Positions 11,643 to 22,422 of a DNA stretch of 64,000 bases are shown piece after piece. Below the pieces are notes generated by a model. The model made no database searches and was not told where the DNA came from. It worked only from the letters and a program-made list of their open reading frames with translations. Each line of letters begins with the position of its first letter. Positions within the stretch are counted from its first letter, which is position 1. Source of the DNA: Symsagittifera roscoffensis (lineage: Eukaryota; Xenacoelomorpha; Acoela; Convolutidae); NCBI RefSeq assembly GCF_963678635.1, contig NC_087062.1:7304193-7368192 (forward strand). Reading direction: 5' to 3'. A program made the translations under genes and the position numbers.

Positions 11643-12475
11643 TACCCGTACCTAGTAAATGATCTATTCCACATCTGAAATAACCTTTTTCAGATCTAAA
11701 TTTCAGATCTAAAGTGAACTGTGAATTGTTAATATAACGCTTGGATTCTTTAAGATCTAAAATTGTGTTTTAGGTTATTTCAGATCTAAAAGTTCTTTTT
11801 ATGATCTAATTGCAGATCTGAATTTTTGTGTTTCATGATTAGTTCAGATCAAAAAAAATCTATTTTTGGTCTAATTTCAGATCTGAAACTTTGTTTATCA
11901 TGTTTATTCTGAGGCATTTTTTTTTGCTATTAGATAGTTCTGTACTTAATAGCTTCTAGCAGGTACTTAGCAAAAACCTAATTAGATACTGTTACATGTA
12001 TTTACCAAAATATGAGATAAATATCGGAAATGCATAATTAGCTCATGAAATTGAAAAATTTGATATGAGCTCCTACAATCTTTGAGAACTTTTTATAACT
12101 AATAAACAAGAAATTTGGTTTGAAAAAATAAATTGTTTGTTTAATTATTCTACCGATAACTAAGTTTTCTACCGCTAATTAGTCTAAATGAAACTGTGTA
12201 TTGCAAAAACTGCAAAAAACAATGACTCAATAGTCTTCTAGAATTACATATATTGTAATTTAACAAAGGGTTTCTCAAATTTAAATTCAGAATTGAAGTT
12301 TTGTTTTTCAAGGTTATTTTAGATCTAAATTTTTAAAATTTCATGTAAAAATTCAGGCCTGAATTTTTAAAACTCTTATTAAAGATCGGTCTAATAAGTC
12401 GGAAATCTGAGAAGCAACTTATGTACGAAATGAAGAATTTCAGATCTTGCATAGAAAATCCACTGGGCACGGGTA
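11643..12475. mobile_element. TIR element with AGATCT arrays, copy A
   Basis: Ends are inverted: CCCGTACCTAGT on the left, and CCCGTGCCCAGT on the complement of the right. Similarity continues about 40 bp inward to an AGATCTGAAAT-type block. Both flanks carry TA (11643-11644 and 12474-12475), which suits a Tc1/mariner-type TA target. The interior repeats TTCAGATCTAAA / CAGATCTGAA many times at about 25-60 bp spacing. There is no long coding frame, so it is non-autonomous. Copy B is at 37511-38161. Confidence 0.65.
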
Positions 12476-12774
12476 TCATCATCAATACTACCATTGGTTC
12501 TCGTACTTTTGAAAGAAGTAAAGTGGTAAGGAACTTTCGGGTTAATTTACTAACTGGTATCTAGCAGATCATGTATCGAAGAATTTCAGCGCTAATCAAA
12601 AGTTGATATAATTTCTAGTTCTAATATTTTTCAGCATTACAGAATGAGCCATTACTTTTATCATAATTTTATGATTGTACTGAGTTAGCAGATGACACTG
12701 CAGAAAAGTGCCGAAATTCTGGAAAATTTATTTCGGCCATTGTTACGTAATGGAAAATTTTGAAGATCACTCAC

Positions 12775-13071
12775 CAGAAATGTCATCTGCAGGTCTTTAT
12801 TCAGAACACTCAGCCCGTGTTTGAGGCCAGCGAACCTCTTCCTCCCGCTACCTGCCGAGTCTTGCATCCCAATAGTAACCCCCCTTCTGTGTCTGAGGTA
12901 GTAGGAGTTGGGGGCGTAGTCGGAGGCGGATATGGACACGCGGCTGGTCTGGCTGATTGACGTCTGTCTCTGGTTGGGGGTGGGGTAGCCTAAGCCTGGC
13001 GAGCTGAGGTTGCTTACTCTTCTAGTGGGTTGAGGGATGTCTATTAGAACTGGGCAGAATTTCGAAGGCAC
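12775..13071 (-). CDS. 297-bp internal exon, unknown protein
   Basis: Seen on the minus strand: an acceptor-like TTTGTTTAAG, then 297 bases open in phase 0, then an excellent donor, CTG|GTGAGT. Exactly 99 codons fit between them. The GC content is far above the flanks and the rise stops at the predicted borders. The product is rich in Ser, Arg, Pro and Tyr (for example SISASDYAPNSYYLRHRRG) and ends near SVLNKDLQMTFL. No known domain recognised; a disordered or linker segment of a larger protein is likely. The phase is compatible with the 60-bp exon at 15414-15473, also phase 0. The opposite-strand frame here is a shadow. Confidence 0.55.
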
Positions 13072-13084
13072 CTTAAACAAAGAT

Positions 13085-13140
13085 TATTTTCAGGCCTGAA
13101 TTTTAAGACTCTTATCAAAGATCGGAAATATTTTTTCTTC
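13085..13140 (+). repeat. fragment of the AGATCT-family element
   Basis: TTCAGGCCTGAATTTT followed by 'aagactcttatcaaagatcgg' matches 12350-12395 inside copy A of the AGATCT element. It may be left from an older copy around the neighbouring exon. Confidence 0.5.
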
Positions 13141-13370
13141 CGGACTAAATCTTTTTAGCATGTGAGTCGATGAGAATGTCAATGTGTATTATAAATTATT
13201 AATGCAATTGGAGTTGAAAATTTCAGCTTATTTTTTTTTCCGACTGAATAAACACTTGTTTTTAGCAACGGCCTTACGGCACACATGATTATTGTTCAGA
13301 CCATTGTAAATGGAGAGGAACTTTGTATTCGGGTGTGTTATAGTTTTTTTCTTTTTGTTTTCTACGCAAA

Positions 13371-13740
13371 ATCAGCTACTACAAATAATCATCGGACAAG
13401 GTTGAGTGTTATATCATATTAAAGCCCTTTTAGTCTTGATCCGAACTATCTTAACAAATTTCCAAGAAGTTTTCTCAATGTTGAGAAAAACTGGTTTGAA
13501 ATTTTTGATTTTTTGACCTAATTCGAGCGAATAAAGCAAGCGAGCAATATTTTTTAGTTTTCCTCGTAAAATCAGCGAACACAACAATAATTGGTCTGAA
13601 TTGAGTGATATATCATATGACAGCCCTTTCAGTGGCAATTCGAACGAAATAAAAAAAGTATCAAATAAATTTTCCCGGTGTGGGGAAAAACCGGTTTGAA
13701 ATTTTTGATTTTCCGTCTAATTTCGAGCGAGTGAGCAGGC
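13371..13740. repeat. two-copy tandem duplication, unit about 198 bp
   Basis: Copy 1 (13371-13540) and copy 2 (13569-13740) share 'aatcagc', 'tgagtg.tatatcata', 'ttttctc/ttttccc..gagaaaaactgg' and 'tttgaaatttttgatttt'. A third, worn copy (tttctcagtgcagagaaaaa) lies at 14096-14140. The block lies just 5' of an HL-2 terminus (14036-14070) and may be HL-2 interior. Confidence 0.6.
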
Positions 13741-14035
13741 TTACATTAGCTTATTTATGCTTAATTTAAGCCTTGAAAATTTAATTGTATTCTAATGAAG
13801 TTTGTTTTTGTGAGTTTTTAGCATCATCTTAGGAAACAAAAACTTTAATTTATTTTTTTTATTTTTCTTGTTATTTGTCTTCAAAAATTGTTTTTCAATT
13901 TGCATGTATTACATGACTGACCAAAATGCTTAAGCTCTATTTTTCGCTCAGATTCCTTTATGGTACCAAGCCAAAAAAACGACACTAATTGTAAAAATAA
14001 TTTTGTTGTAATTTCTTAAAACTTGTCGGAACATT

Positions 14036-14070
14036 CTGTGTTACTTGCACAGTAACCGGTCATCCTTGTT
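14036..14070 (+). mobile_element. HL-2 repeat 3' terminus
   Basis: CTGTGTTACTTGCACAG (stem CTGTG/CACAG), then TAACCGGTCATC, then CTTGTT. It is the only well preserved plus-strand HL-2 end. Confidence 0.6.
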
Positions 14071-15413
14071 GGTATATGATCATTCCTATGCCAAAGAAGT
14101 TTTCTCAGTGCAGAGAAAAACTGGTCTGAGTAATTCCAATTTTCTGGTAAATTGGTCTAGCATGGCAAATGAGAGGAACAAAATTTCTTGTTTAAGAAAA
14201 CTTTTCAAATTATTTTTGAAAGCTTCAAAAAATTTTTGTTGAAATAAATTTCTAAAACATCATTAGCATTCGGTAAAGTTAAAAAGTAAGAAACATTGAA
14301 TTTATGAAAATTTGCTTTCCCTTAATAATGAAAAAGGGAGCAATGAAAATATATGAAGGAAAATTTTTGGGCATTTTTAAGACTTGCGTGGCTATTATTA
14401 TTTCCAGTAGCTTAAAGATTGATAATAAAAGATTTAATGGACCAAAAGATGAACCAAAATTTAACGGCATGTTTATTGCCTGGGTCAATTACAATTTCTG
14501 TTCCAAACTTCAGGAAAACCAACCAAATCAATTTTCAGGGTGTTTTCTAGGCAAATTTTGCTGATTAGAATATCATAAATTGACAAAACAAAAATATATT
14601 GCATTCAAAACATCAAAGCCCTTTGTTTCTTTTTATATTAAAAATTATCAGGGATCTTTTTTGATCGATGATGCCAATTGATGGCTAAAAAAGTAAAAAC
14701 TGTGTTTTCTGAATAGTGCTTAAAGCGTAATTTGGAATTGTTTGAGATCGATTTCAAATAATCAAATAATCAATCTAATTTCATTTGATGGCCACTTAAA
14801 TGGTATGATTGACTCAAATCAGACGCAAACAAGATTGTACATATACCAGGGTGGAGCCCTGAAAGTACTGACTGAAATTAAAAGTCAATTAAAGAGTTGT
14901 CTGGTGAAAAACTTGACAGAAATTGAAAAAAGAAAGAAGAACATTTTCTATCATTTTTCCTTTCGTTTCATCCCCCACACGCTAGTGTAAACTGCAAAAA
15001 GATGAGGGGCGTGCCCAAGACATGAACGCTGCTAGTATTTCAAAGCGAAGCTCAATTTCTTAATTAACGCCAGTTGGCCAAACTAGCATTTTTCAAACTC
15101 ATAATTTTAGAAAAAACAGAAATAAAAACAGTTTTTGTTTTAAATTTCAGCTCCACACTTTGATTTGATTAAAAGATATTTTCAAACTTGTCTAGTAAGA
15201 CAAAAAGACTCTCAACAGTTGTATTGTCTTAATTTTGTCCTTACAACGTCGTTTGCAGCTAAAGTTGACAGAAGCACTTCAAATACAGCTTAAAAACTGT
15301 TTTTAGTTCAAATAGTCATTACAAAATCATTGTTGGCTCAACGAAAAAAAGAAATTGAAGAAACTTTGAAAACAGAATTTATATAATTTTTTTTTATAAT
15401 GATCCCGGGTTAC

Positions 15414-15473
15414 CTGTTCATGGAAGTCCACCCTTGAAACCATCCCTGGAGCTTCGGCATCGGCCCGAATGGA
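15414..15473 (-). CDS. 60-bp internal exon candidate
   Basis: Minus strand: a pyrimidine-rich stretch ending in TAATTAAG, then 60 bases open in all relevant phases, then the donor CAG|GTAACC. In phase 0 it reads SIRADAEAPGMVSRVDFHEQ. This phase would run directly into the 12775-13071 exon without a stop; reading in phase 1 would meet a stop in that exon. It is a small island of higher GC in AT-rich surroundings. No domain recognised. Confidence 0.4.
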
Positions 15474-15560
15474 CTTAATTATGCCAAAAACAAGTCGAAA
15501 GAAGCAATTGCCAATTTGTTTGCGTTGAAACAATTTTTTGATCACGCTTCAAAAAAAATG

Positions 15561-15741
15561 CATTACGAGGCCAAACTGTACATTTTGCGAAGTTTAAGCG
15601 GATTCCGCAAAAAGGACGCTCCATTTGTTTTTCTTTGATTCTTTAAATTATTTTGATCGTTCCGACAAACTTTTGTAAGACTTGTTTCTGGAATCCAGGA
15701 ACATCTAGACACAAAATTGTGCGCAGTTCGGCCTTGTAATG
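15561..15741. mobile_element. short TIR element, GAGGCC family
   Basis: Left end CATTACGAGGCCAAACTG; complement of the right end CATTACAAGGCCGAACTG: an 18-bp TIR with two mismatches. The body (gcggattccgc and following) resembles 27740-27880 in the larger relative at 27725-30062. No coding capacity. No clear target duplication. Confidence 0.6.
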
Positions 15742-16107
15742 TGTTTCAATGCAAAACGTAAAGTTGGCAGTTGTTTTTTCGACATATTTTTGGCAAACTG
15801 AATTTCATTTGAGGAAAACTGATATCATTATAGGAAAACTTTCAAAATTTTGGTTTTCGATGTTTTCTTAACTCTTTTTTGACCGCAAGTTACTTTCGTC
15901 TCATTTTCTGCGCGCTGTTTTTCCAGGCTATGATTGTGATCTTATCGAAAGTAATGCAAAGATCTGCTTTGCCTCTTTGGTGGTACCCTCGCTCAAAGAA
16001 ATCAAAACTATTGCTTCGATATTTTCCCTAATGTGCTTTATAGAAGCATCGCGGTGAAAGCATGGAGAAACACTGTTCAAAAATCTAAGCTGTATTTTTT
16101 TGATTAC

Positions 16108-16219
16108 TTGTTAATATCAACAATAACGATTTTGCATTTCTGATTATAATGAAGACATCTGAACTCGATAGGTAGCTCAAAAGTGTCACGCCAATTTGAG
16201 AAATTTTGTATACAAAATG
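16108..16219 (-). CDS. C2-domain-like exon candidate
   Basis: Minus strand: acceptor TTTTCATTGCTTTAG, 112 bases, then the donor-like GTAATC. The translation centres on NWRDTFELPIEFRCLHYNQK followed by CKIVIVDI, which has the look of a C2 beta-sandwich segment (W-x-x-x-F-x-L-x-I ... L ... K-I-x-I-V-D), as in PI3-kinase C2 domains and other membrane-binding C2 proteins. C2 domains bind phospholipid or protein partners. The segment is too short to name the family. It lies upstream of the other minus-strand exon candidates, so a C2 protein with a disordered tail is one possible reading; the predicted end phase (2) does not match the phase-0 reading of the 15414-15473 exon unless a different donor is used. 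Confidence 0.35.
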
Positions 16220-16645
16220 CTAAAGCAATGAAAACCGAGAAAAAAGTTTTTGTCTTTTGTCTAGAAATGGCAATCAGTTGAACACAATGTACGCCAATCA
16301 GCATGGATTAAATTTTTTTCCAATTGCTTAACTTACTGAAAAAAAATAGAGAAAAAGATATTCTTATGAACAACAAACATTGATTCACGAGCTAATTACC
16401 ACTCGTGTTTAAAATGGAGCAGCCCAGAAAAAGCTTTCTCAAATAGGGCGTGCAAAATTAAATGAGACACTAACATAAACGATAATTTTGTATTGTATTT
16501 GCGTATAAAAAACTGTACGCTAATCTCTGCTAATGTATATAAGCGCGTCACAAAACAACAGATACATTTACGCCTTAATTTTAATCCATCTTCATTGCTT
16601 TATATCAGATGGTAAGATGCGGATATTGAATTCTAGGTAAAACAA

Positions 16646-17156
16646 AACAAGACTGAATGTTCCGATTGCCTTTTAAGGTTTATGGTGCAGTAATAACCTA
16701 AATATCATTAACTTATTAAATGTAATAAAAAATGAAAAACGTATTTTTTTAATTTGATTTTTTTTCTATCAAAATCATCCCCCCACACGCCATATAGAAG
16801 AATAGATTTTGCTCCTTATAACAAATCAATAATGGCAAATAAACTTCTTTCAACCAACTTGGAACGATTTCTAAGACGGATTAAATCTCCGCTTACGCGT
16901 TAATAGCGCGAAATATATCGCGCGTTAATTGTCCCAAATTGGCCAAAATGGCAATCTTTAAACCCCCATATTTTTACAAAAAAAAATCACAGGTGAAATA
17001 TCGTTTCAAATTTATGCTCAGGACAACAATACCTTTTAAATGATATAAAAAAAATTGCGTCAAAAATGGCTTGCTAAAAAGTCGAAATTTGTCTGAAGAA
17101 AAAAAACCCCACCCGAACACAAATATTCCGTTACTTTCGTATCGAAATTCGGAACA
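16646..17156 (-). mobile_element. HL-1 repeat lacking its 3' hairpin
   Basis: Nearly full length and close to the younger copies, but AACAAGACTG joins directly to AATGTTCCG. The 3' hairpin and its spacer (22 bases in other copies) are cleanly deleted between two CTG triplets. The 5' hairpin at 17130-17155 is kept with one change. Confidence 0.85.
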
Positions 17157-17478
17157 AAAAGATAACAAGTTGTCTTCATATTTCAAACAATCGAAAAGGA
17201 AAAACAATTTAGGATCAAGATTGCTAATAGGAATAAGTTTGCATTCTTAATCAGTTGTGGTTTATATTCAATGGGAGGCAAACACTTTTGTTTGTTTTGA
17301 TGTACTTCCACTGTTGATGTACTTGATGTAATTCCGCTGTTCAGAAAAAATCTTACAAAATGTAGAATTAGTTAAAATCAGATGACTTCCCTAAGTAGGT
17401 CATAAATAAGTGCTACCATAAAGAACAAAGCTCGCATACAAGAAAAATGATATTCTTTCAATTCTAAAAGGCACCCTA

Positions 17479-18414
17479 GTCAATCAAGGGAGGTTATCTT
17501 GCAAGAGCTTGCAAGATGAAGGTTATCTTGCAAGAGCTTGCAAGATGAAGGTTATCTTGCAAGAACCTTAGAAGAGGGAGGCTGCAAGATCTTGCAATAT
17601 AAGCATCCCAAAAATTCTGTCTGAAAACAAAATAAATAACAGAAACTAAGTGTATGATCAATACAAACTGATTCTTGAACAAGAACGCAAAACTTTTTCG
17701 AGTTGATCTTGAAAAAAAAACATTTGCTTCAAAATTGTTAGGTTAGTTTGAATCGTTAAAATTTGCTTAGAGTGTGCTCTCGATGAATCCTATGTGTTCT
17801 ATTTTGCAGTGATTCGACCATGAACCGTATTTTGCAGTGATTCTACCATGAATACTACCATGAACAAAGAAGTTGGAAGCATAAGTGATGACTCAAGAAT
17901 TGAAAAGTCATTAGAAAAAAAGAAAAATGTGTGAAAAAACTGAGTAAAAAAACTTAATTTTCATCTAGTGTTTTTAATCTTTGCTTGGATTTACGTCGTT
18001 AAAATTATGTTCTCATTTGATTTTTTTTTCTAAATTGATTTTTTTTCTTCTATTTTGAGAGATTTAGGTATAAGTTGTCGATCAAAACTTGAAGATGGTC
18101 GCCTATCACAAAGAAAGTAAAAAAAATTGAAGCTTTCTGGGGGCAACCGCCTAGCCGGCTGTGTGTATGTATGTATGCGTAGCTAAGGTTGCTTGTTTCT
18201 TCCACGAATGCTACTTGGTTGTCTTTGCGTGTAAAGCTGTTTCTGCCCAAAAAAATAGTATCTTTGAAAATTTTGCAAAAAGGTTATCTTCAAAGGATGT
18301 TATCTTGCAAGATCTTGCAAGAATCTTTTAAGATCTTTTAAAGAGATCCATCCTCTTTAAAAGAAGCTTGCAAGATTCTTCCAGGATCTTACAAGAAATC
18401 CTCCCTCGATCGAC
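17479..18414. mobile_element. TIR element with CTTGCAAG repeats
   Basis: Left end GTCAATCAAGGGAGG; complement of the right end GTCGATCGAGGGAGG, with similarity continuing into CTTGCAAG-rich arms (17497-17590 and 18300-18395). The left arm has a 29-bp tandem unit (gcaagatgaaggttatcttg + caagagctt). The interior at 17690-18290 has no recognised gene; a frame at 18050-18250 is not convincing. No sure target duplication. Confidence 0.55.
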
Positions 18415-19080
18415 TTTGGACGCTTTTAGTCAAACGTAACATTAGAAGTTTTTTTTTTTAGCAAAAAGCGAAAACGAAACAATTTCATTCCCTGTTCAGA
18501 ATCAGCAACTACATGAACTGTAATGGGTACATAAATCATTTCGACGAAAACAACACTGCAAATCCTTCTATAATTAGCACCAACATAGCAAAAAGTTACA
18601 TTTGGAACAATTTGATAACAACTTTTTCACGTAAAAATTTTTTAATAAAAAATAAAAGTCATAACAGCTTCAAAAAAATCACAGTAAATTTAAATTAAGC
18701 TCTGCCTTGCTGCTAAACTACAAAACTCTAAACCTATATAATGTATTTAAAAGCTTTTTTAGGACTATGAAAAATGTTCGTCTAAAAATTTCCGAAAAAG
18801 TAAGAACGATGTTTGTCGAGTAGTTCCGAAAAAAAACTGTCGATTTGTGATTAAGAGAGATGAGGGGTACAAAAAACGGTTTTATATTTTCTGTAAACAT
18901 TTATCGCTTTGAATAAAATTGTTTGGTTTGAAAACAGAAAAAAGCAGACTTTTGATACATAATTTATATAAAAAGAACTTCTTACGCAGCCGAACAGTCC
19001 TTAGGAGAAATTTAATTTCCAAAAACAGGTCGCGTTTTTTAGAACAATTGCTTTTCGAACTTTGGTTTTTATTTTGAAAA

Positions 19081-19105
19081 ACAGCCGGTCAAATTAGTAG
19101 CACAG
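19081..19105 (-). mobile_element. HL-2 3'-end fragment
   Basis: 'cagccggtc' and 'tagtagcacag' match the HL-2 terminal block in the same order; the terminal CTTGTT is lost. Confidence 0.35.
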
Positions 19106-19150
19106 AAGATCCCAAACACAGTATTAATTACAAGTAGTAATAAGTGAAGC

Positions 19151-19614
19151 CAGGGGCAGATTTAGGGGGGGGGGGCGGACGCCCTTCTCTCAGGTTTCGA
19201 CCCCCTGCCGACCCAAATGGTCCCCAATATGATTTTCCAATATCCATTTTTGTGATGGACACTAAAATTTTTAAAAAATTTTTAACCACGGATCCTTCGA
19301 AGCCAATATATACTAACTTTTAGGGGAAGCGCGCGCCAAAAAACCGCAACTTTTTTGTCAAAATTTCCCAAAAAGTGCCTAAAAACGCTTTTTTTTTGGT
19401 CAAAATTTCCCAAAAAGTGCCTAAAAACGCGGCGCAGAAAATTTGGCAAAAACAAGGACAAAACAGTGCTCTCTGAGAGAGCTCAAAAAATCAATTTGGT
19501 CGACCTAAAAAAAGGTCGACAAATTTTTCAAATTTTTTTCAAAAATCGATTGCCCACCCCCCCCCCCCCCCCAGAAAATTCGCCCCCCTCGAGAAAATCC
19601 TAGATCTGCCCCTG
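19151..19614. mobile_element. hAT-like MITE, complete, 8-bp target duplication
   Basis: TIRs: CAGGGGCAGATTTAGG on the left and CAGGGGCAGATCTAGG on the complement of the right. The flanks AGTGAAGC (19143-19150) and AGTGAAAC (19615-19622) are an 8-bp target duplication with one mismatch, as hAT elements make. Next to the TIRs are a G run and a 17-base C run. There is no transposase. An internal duplication of 'caaaatttcccaaaaagtgc' occurs at about 19360 and 19400. Confidence 0.85.
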
Positions 19615-19680
19615 AGTGAAACTATTTAGGTTATCAATCAAGGTGAAAAATAATAAATCAATTTTTTTTACTATTATCAG

Positions 19681-20168
19681 CAGGGGTTCCGCAAAATATA
19701 TGGCCATATAATGGGGTTTCCGCCCTACATTATGCCATAATCGTCCTTCTTTCCCTCCATTATTTCCATAATCGCTCAGGAAAAATAAATAATGGCAATT
19801 ATGGGGTTTTATTCGTTCCATAATTTTGAATGAAAAATCAAAATAAATTATTCAATTTCAGAAAATTTTTGAAACGAGTTAGCATCACAAAGCTCTTTAC
19901 TGACTTTTAAGAAAAGAGTAGCCTCGAGGTGATGTGGAGTCATGCTTTTTCGAAGCGATCAAGTGTGATTTTTGTTTTTGCGCATTCGGTCTTTCGCGCA
20001 TGAGGGGTTCCACCGCTCACTATTTGTTTTACATAGTGGGGTTACGTCATCCGTAAGTTATGGCCATAATCGAAGGCAGTTCCATACATAATGGCCATAC
20101 TTTTTGTCCTATCCCTCTATTATTTATGGCCATAACGGGTCCCTACCATTATTTTTGCGGAAGCCCTG
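19681..20168. mobile_element. second hAT-like MITE family, ATGGCCAT-rich
   Basis: TIRs: CAGGGGTTCCGCAAAA and CAGGGCTTCCGCAAAA. Target duplication ATTATCAG / ATTGTCAG (8 bp, one mismatch). Within about 150 bp of either end the palindrome ATGGCCAT recurs (at least four exact copies) with related TTATGCCATAA-type variants. Subterminal reiterated motifs are typical transposase-binding sites in hAT elements. No coding frame. Confidence 0.8.
19960..20006 (-). mobile_element. end of a GCGCGAA-TIR MITE nested in the hAT-like element
   Basis: GCGCATTCGGTCTTTCGCGC followed by ATGAGG matches the complement of the left TIR at 23545-23572, with some adjoining sequence (gtgtgattttt). No second TIR was found in the host element, so it is a solo end. 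Confidence 0.5.
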
Positions 20169-20710
20169 ATTGTCAGTCCCTTAAATGAGCATAAATTTAA
20201 GCCCCTAAATAACCTATACTGCTTTGGGTTGTTTTACATTGCGTTTTAAAAATATTCAAAAAAATCCTAAGGACAATTCGTGAGTTCTGGAAAATAAAAT
20301 ACATCATCGCTCAACAAAAAAGTATTTGACTAATCTATAACCAGTAACACTAAAAGCTAAATAAATCTTTTAAGAACAAAGTGTATAAACAAATAGAACA
20401 AAGCAAAAATTGTATGAATTTAGTTTGATGCACAATTTTAAAATCAAAAAGCATCATGACATCTGCTTGTCCAAAAGACATTTTTTGTCGAAAGTTTTTC
20501 ACCTCGAATATATAATCTAAAACTTAAATCTTAATCGTAAGTCTTTCGATGGTACCAGGAAGAAAAATATTGCATTGTGTGTGCGTTTACAAGCAAACCG
20601 AAGTAACACAGGAATTCAGCTGAGAAAAATTAAATATCAGCTTTGAGATTATGAATGCCGGTTTCGATTCAAAAAATACTTGGGTTCAGTTTTTTAGATT
20701 ATTGGAGATA

Positions 20711-20782
20711 TTAGTAGTAATCAGCCTCCGAATCGGCGTCAGTGTCAGTTTGCATAGTTTGAATAAGAACGAGTAAGATAAA
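20711..20782 (-). CDS. possible 3'-terminal coding exon
   Basis: Minus strand: after an AATTAG acceptor-like site, 24 codons end in QTDTDADSEADYY and TAA. The acidic, tyrosine-ended tail looks like a natural C-terminus, and the GC rise is local. No upstream exon was found between 20.8 and 22.4 kb, so support is weak. Confidence 0.22.
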   Translation of the reverse strand, partial: FILLVLIQTMQTDTDADSEADYY

Positions 20783-20910
20783 CTAATTATACTAGTAGTT
20801 TGTTGTTATTTTAGAAATTAGCGTACAAAAATAGAATTTGAAGCTTGAAGCCTACTTAGAGCCATCTCAAAAAAAAACATTTGTTTTTTTTTCTCGAAAA
20901 TTCAGTGTTT

Positions 20911-21435
20911 TGTTCCGAATTTCCTAACGAAATAACGGAATGTTCGTGCTCGGGGTGGGTTTTTTTTCTTCGGACAAATTTCGACTTTTTAACTAGCCAT
21001 TTTTGACGCAATTTTTTGATATCGTTCGAAAGGTATTGTTGTCCTGAGCCTAAATTTGGAAAGTATTTTACCTGTGATCACTTTTCGTAAAGTTATGGGG
21101 GTTTCAAGATGGCCATTTTGGCCAATTTGGGACAATTAACGCGCGATATATTTCGCGCTATTAAAGCGTAAGCGAGATTCAATCCGTCTTAGAAATCGTT
21201 CAAAATTGGGTCAAGGAAGCTTATATGCCATTATTAATTTGTTAATGGGAGCAAAGTTTATCATTTTAAAATAATATGACGTGTGGGGGTTTTTTTCACA
21301 AAAAATTTCAATTTTTTTAAAATTTTTTAAAGTTTTATTTTATTACATTTAATTTTTTCATGTTATTACTGCTCCAGAGACCTTGAAAGGCAGTTGGAAT
21401 ATTCATGGCTTCGCCCTGAAACGAGCAGTCTTGTT
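20911..21435 (+). mobile_element. HL-1 repeat, full-length copy
   Basis: Begins TGTTCCGAATTTCC and ends GAGCAGTCTTGTT. The middle hairpin block GCGCGATATATTTCGCGC is intact. The 3' hairpin is worn (ATGGCTTCGCCCTG). Confidence 0.9.
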
Positions 21436-21737
21436 TAAATTTAGTTTTCAATAGAGTTTTAAAAATAAAAGTGACCTAAAAATGTGGACTACTAAATTGT
21501 ACCTCGTTGTTTTGCATATCAGTAAAATAGCGATAAAATTGAACCGATGCAGAAGTAAATTGATAATCAAGAACAAACAAGCAGATTAAATCTAATCAAC
21601 TTTCATGTTTGCTTTGCTTGGAATTTTAAAACAGACTCCCAAAAAGAGTTTTTAGAGCAGACTCCCGATTTTCTTAAGGCGAGTAACACATTTGTTCGGC
21701 TGTGCATCGAATAGCATTAAACTTGGATCTTCATAAC

Positions 21738-21868
21738 AATCTCCACCCCTTTCAAGAAAGGGGGTTGTTAAGTAGATCAAAATTGTCAATTTTTTGACCA
21801 ATTAAACTCGAATTCTCATTAGAAAGCTCAGAGTTATTTTACTGTATTTATTTATAGGGGTGGAGATT
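21738..21868. repeat. 13-bp perfect inverted repeat
   Basis: AATCTCCACCCCT at 21738-21750 and AGGGGTGGAGATT at 21856-21868. A nested CCCCTTTCAAGAAAGGGG hairpin follows the left arm. Possibly the ends of a tiny foldback element; no target duplication. Confidence 0.45.
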
Positions 21869-22422
21869 TTTTAGATCCGAACTCACTAATGAAATTTGCC
21901 CAGGTCAACACCCTCCCATCATCTCCCTCCCCGCCGCCAAAGACGTTCAGGGGGAGGATGTTGTGAAAACTTCTAATTCGATACTTGAATTAATGTAGAG
22001 ATAGATAAGCAACTGATGTATAAAAGATCAAACGAGGCAATGTTTGAGGCGAAATCCGAAGGTGTCAAACAATCCCAAGGCCAAGCACCTGCCAAGATGT
22101 CTACTGTAGAAGTGAAATGAAATGATTGACAAAAGGAACTATCATGAACTAAATAGACTTAGATAACTGATTTAGCACTATGACATACCCTCTTGTTAAA
22201 ATAAATAAAGTGCACTTGTAAATAAATAAACTGCACTGGTCATGGTTTGGATAAAATTAAGTACTCAAAGGAAAGTTTTTTAAACATAAAGCTTTGTTCG
22301 GTCCTGCCGAACCTTGATAGCGTAAGTCGCTGAGTTTAAGGCACTATTGAAAACATGCTAAGTTTTTGTTCACTGCTAAGGTTTTTAACGTACTCTGACT
22401 GTTCCTTTCACTTATCTCCTTT

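Noticed and set aside
14840-14900. Minus-strand micro-exon between TTTTAATTTCAG and GTATATG
   Set aside because: The enclosed segment is 12 or 25 bases; too short to support without transcripts.
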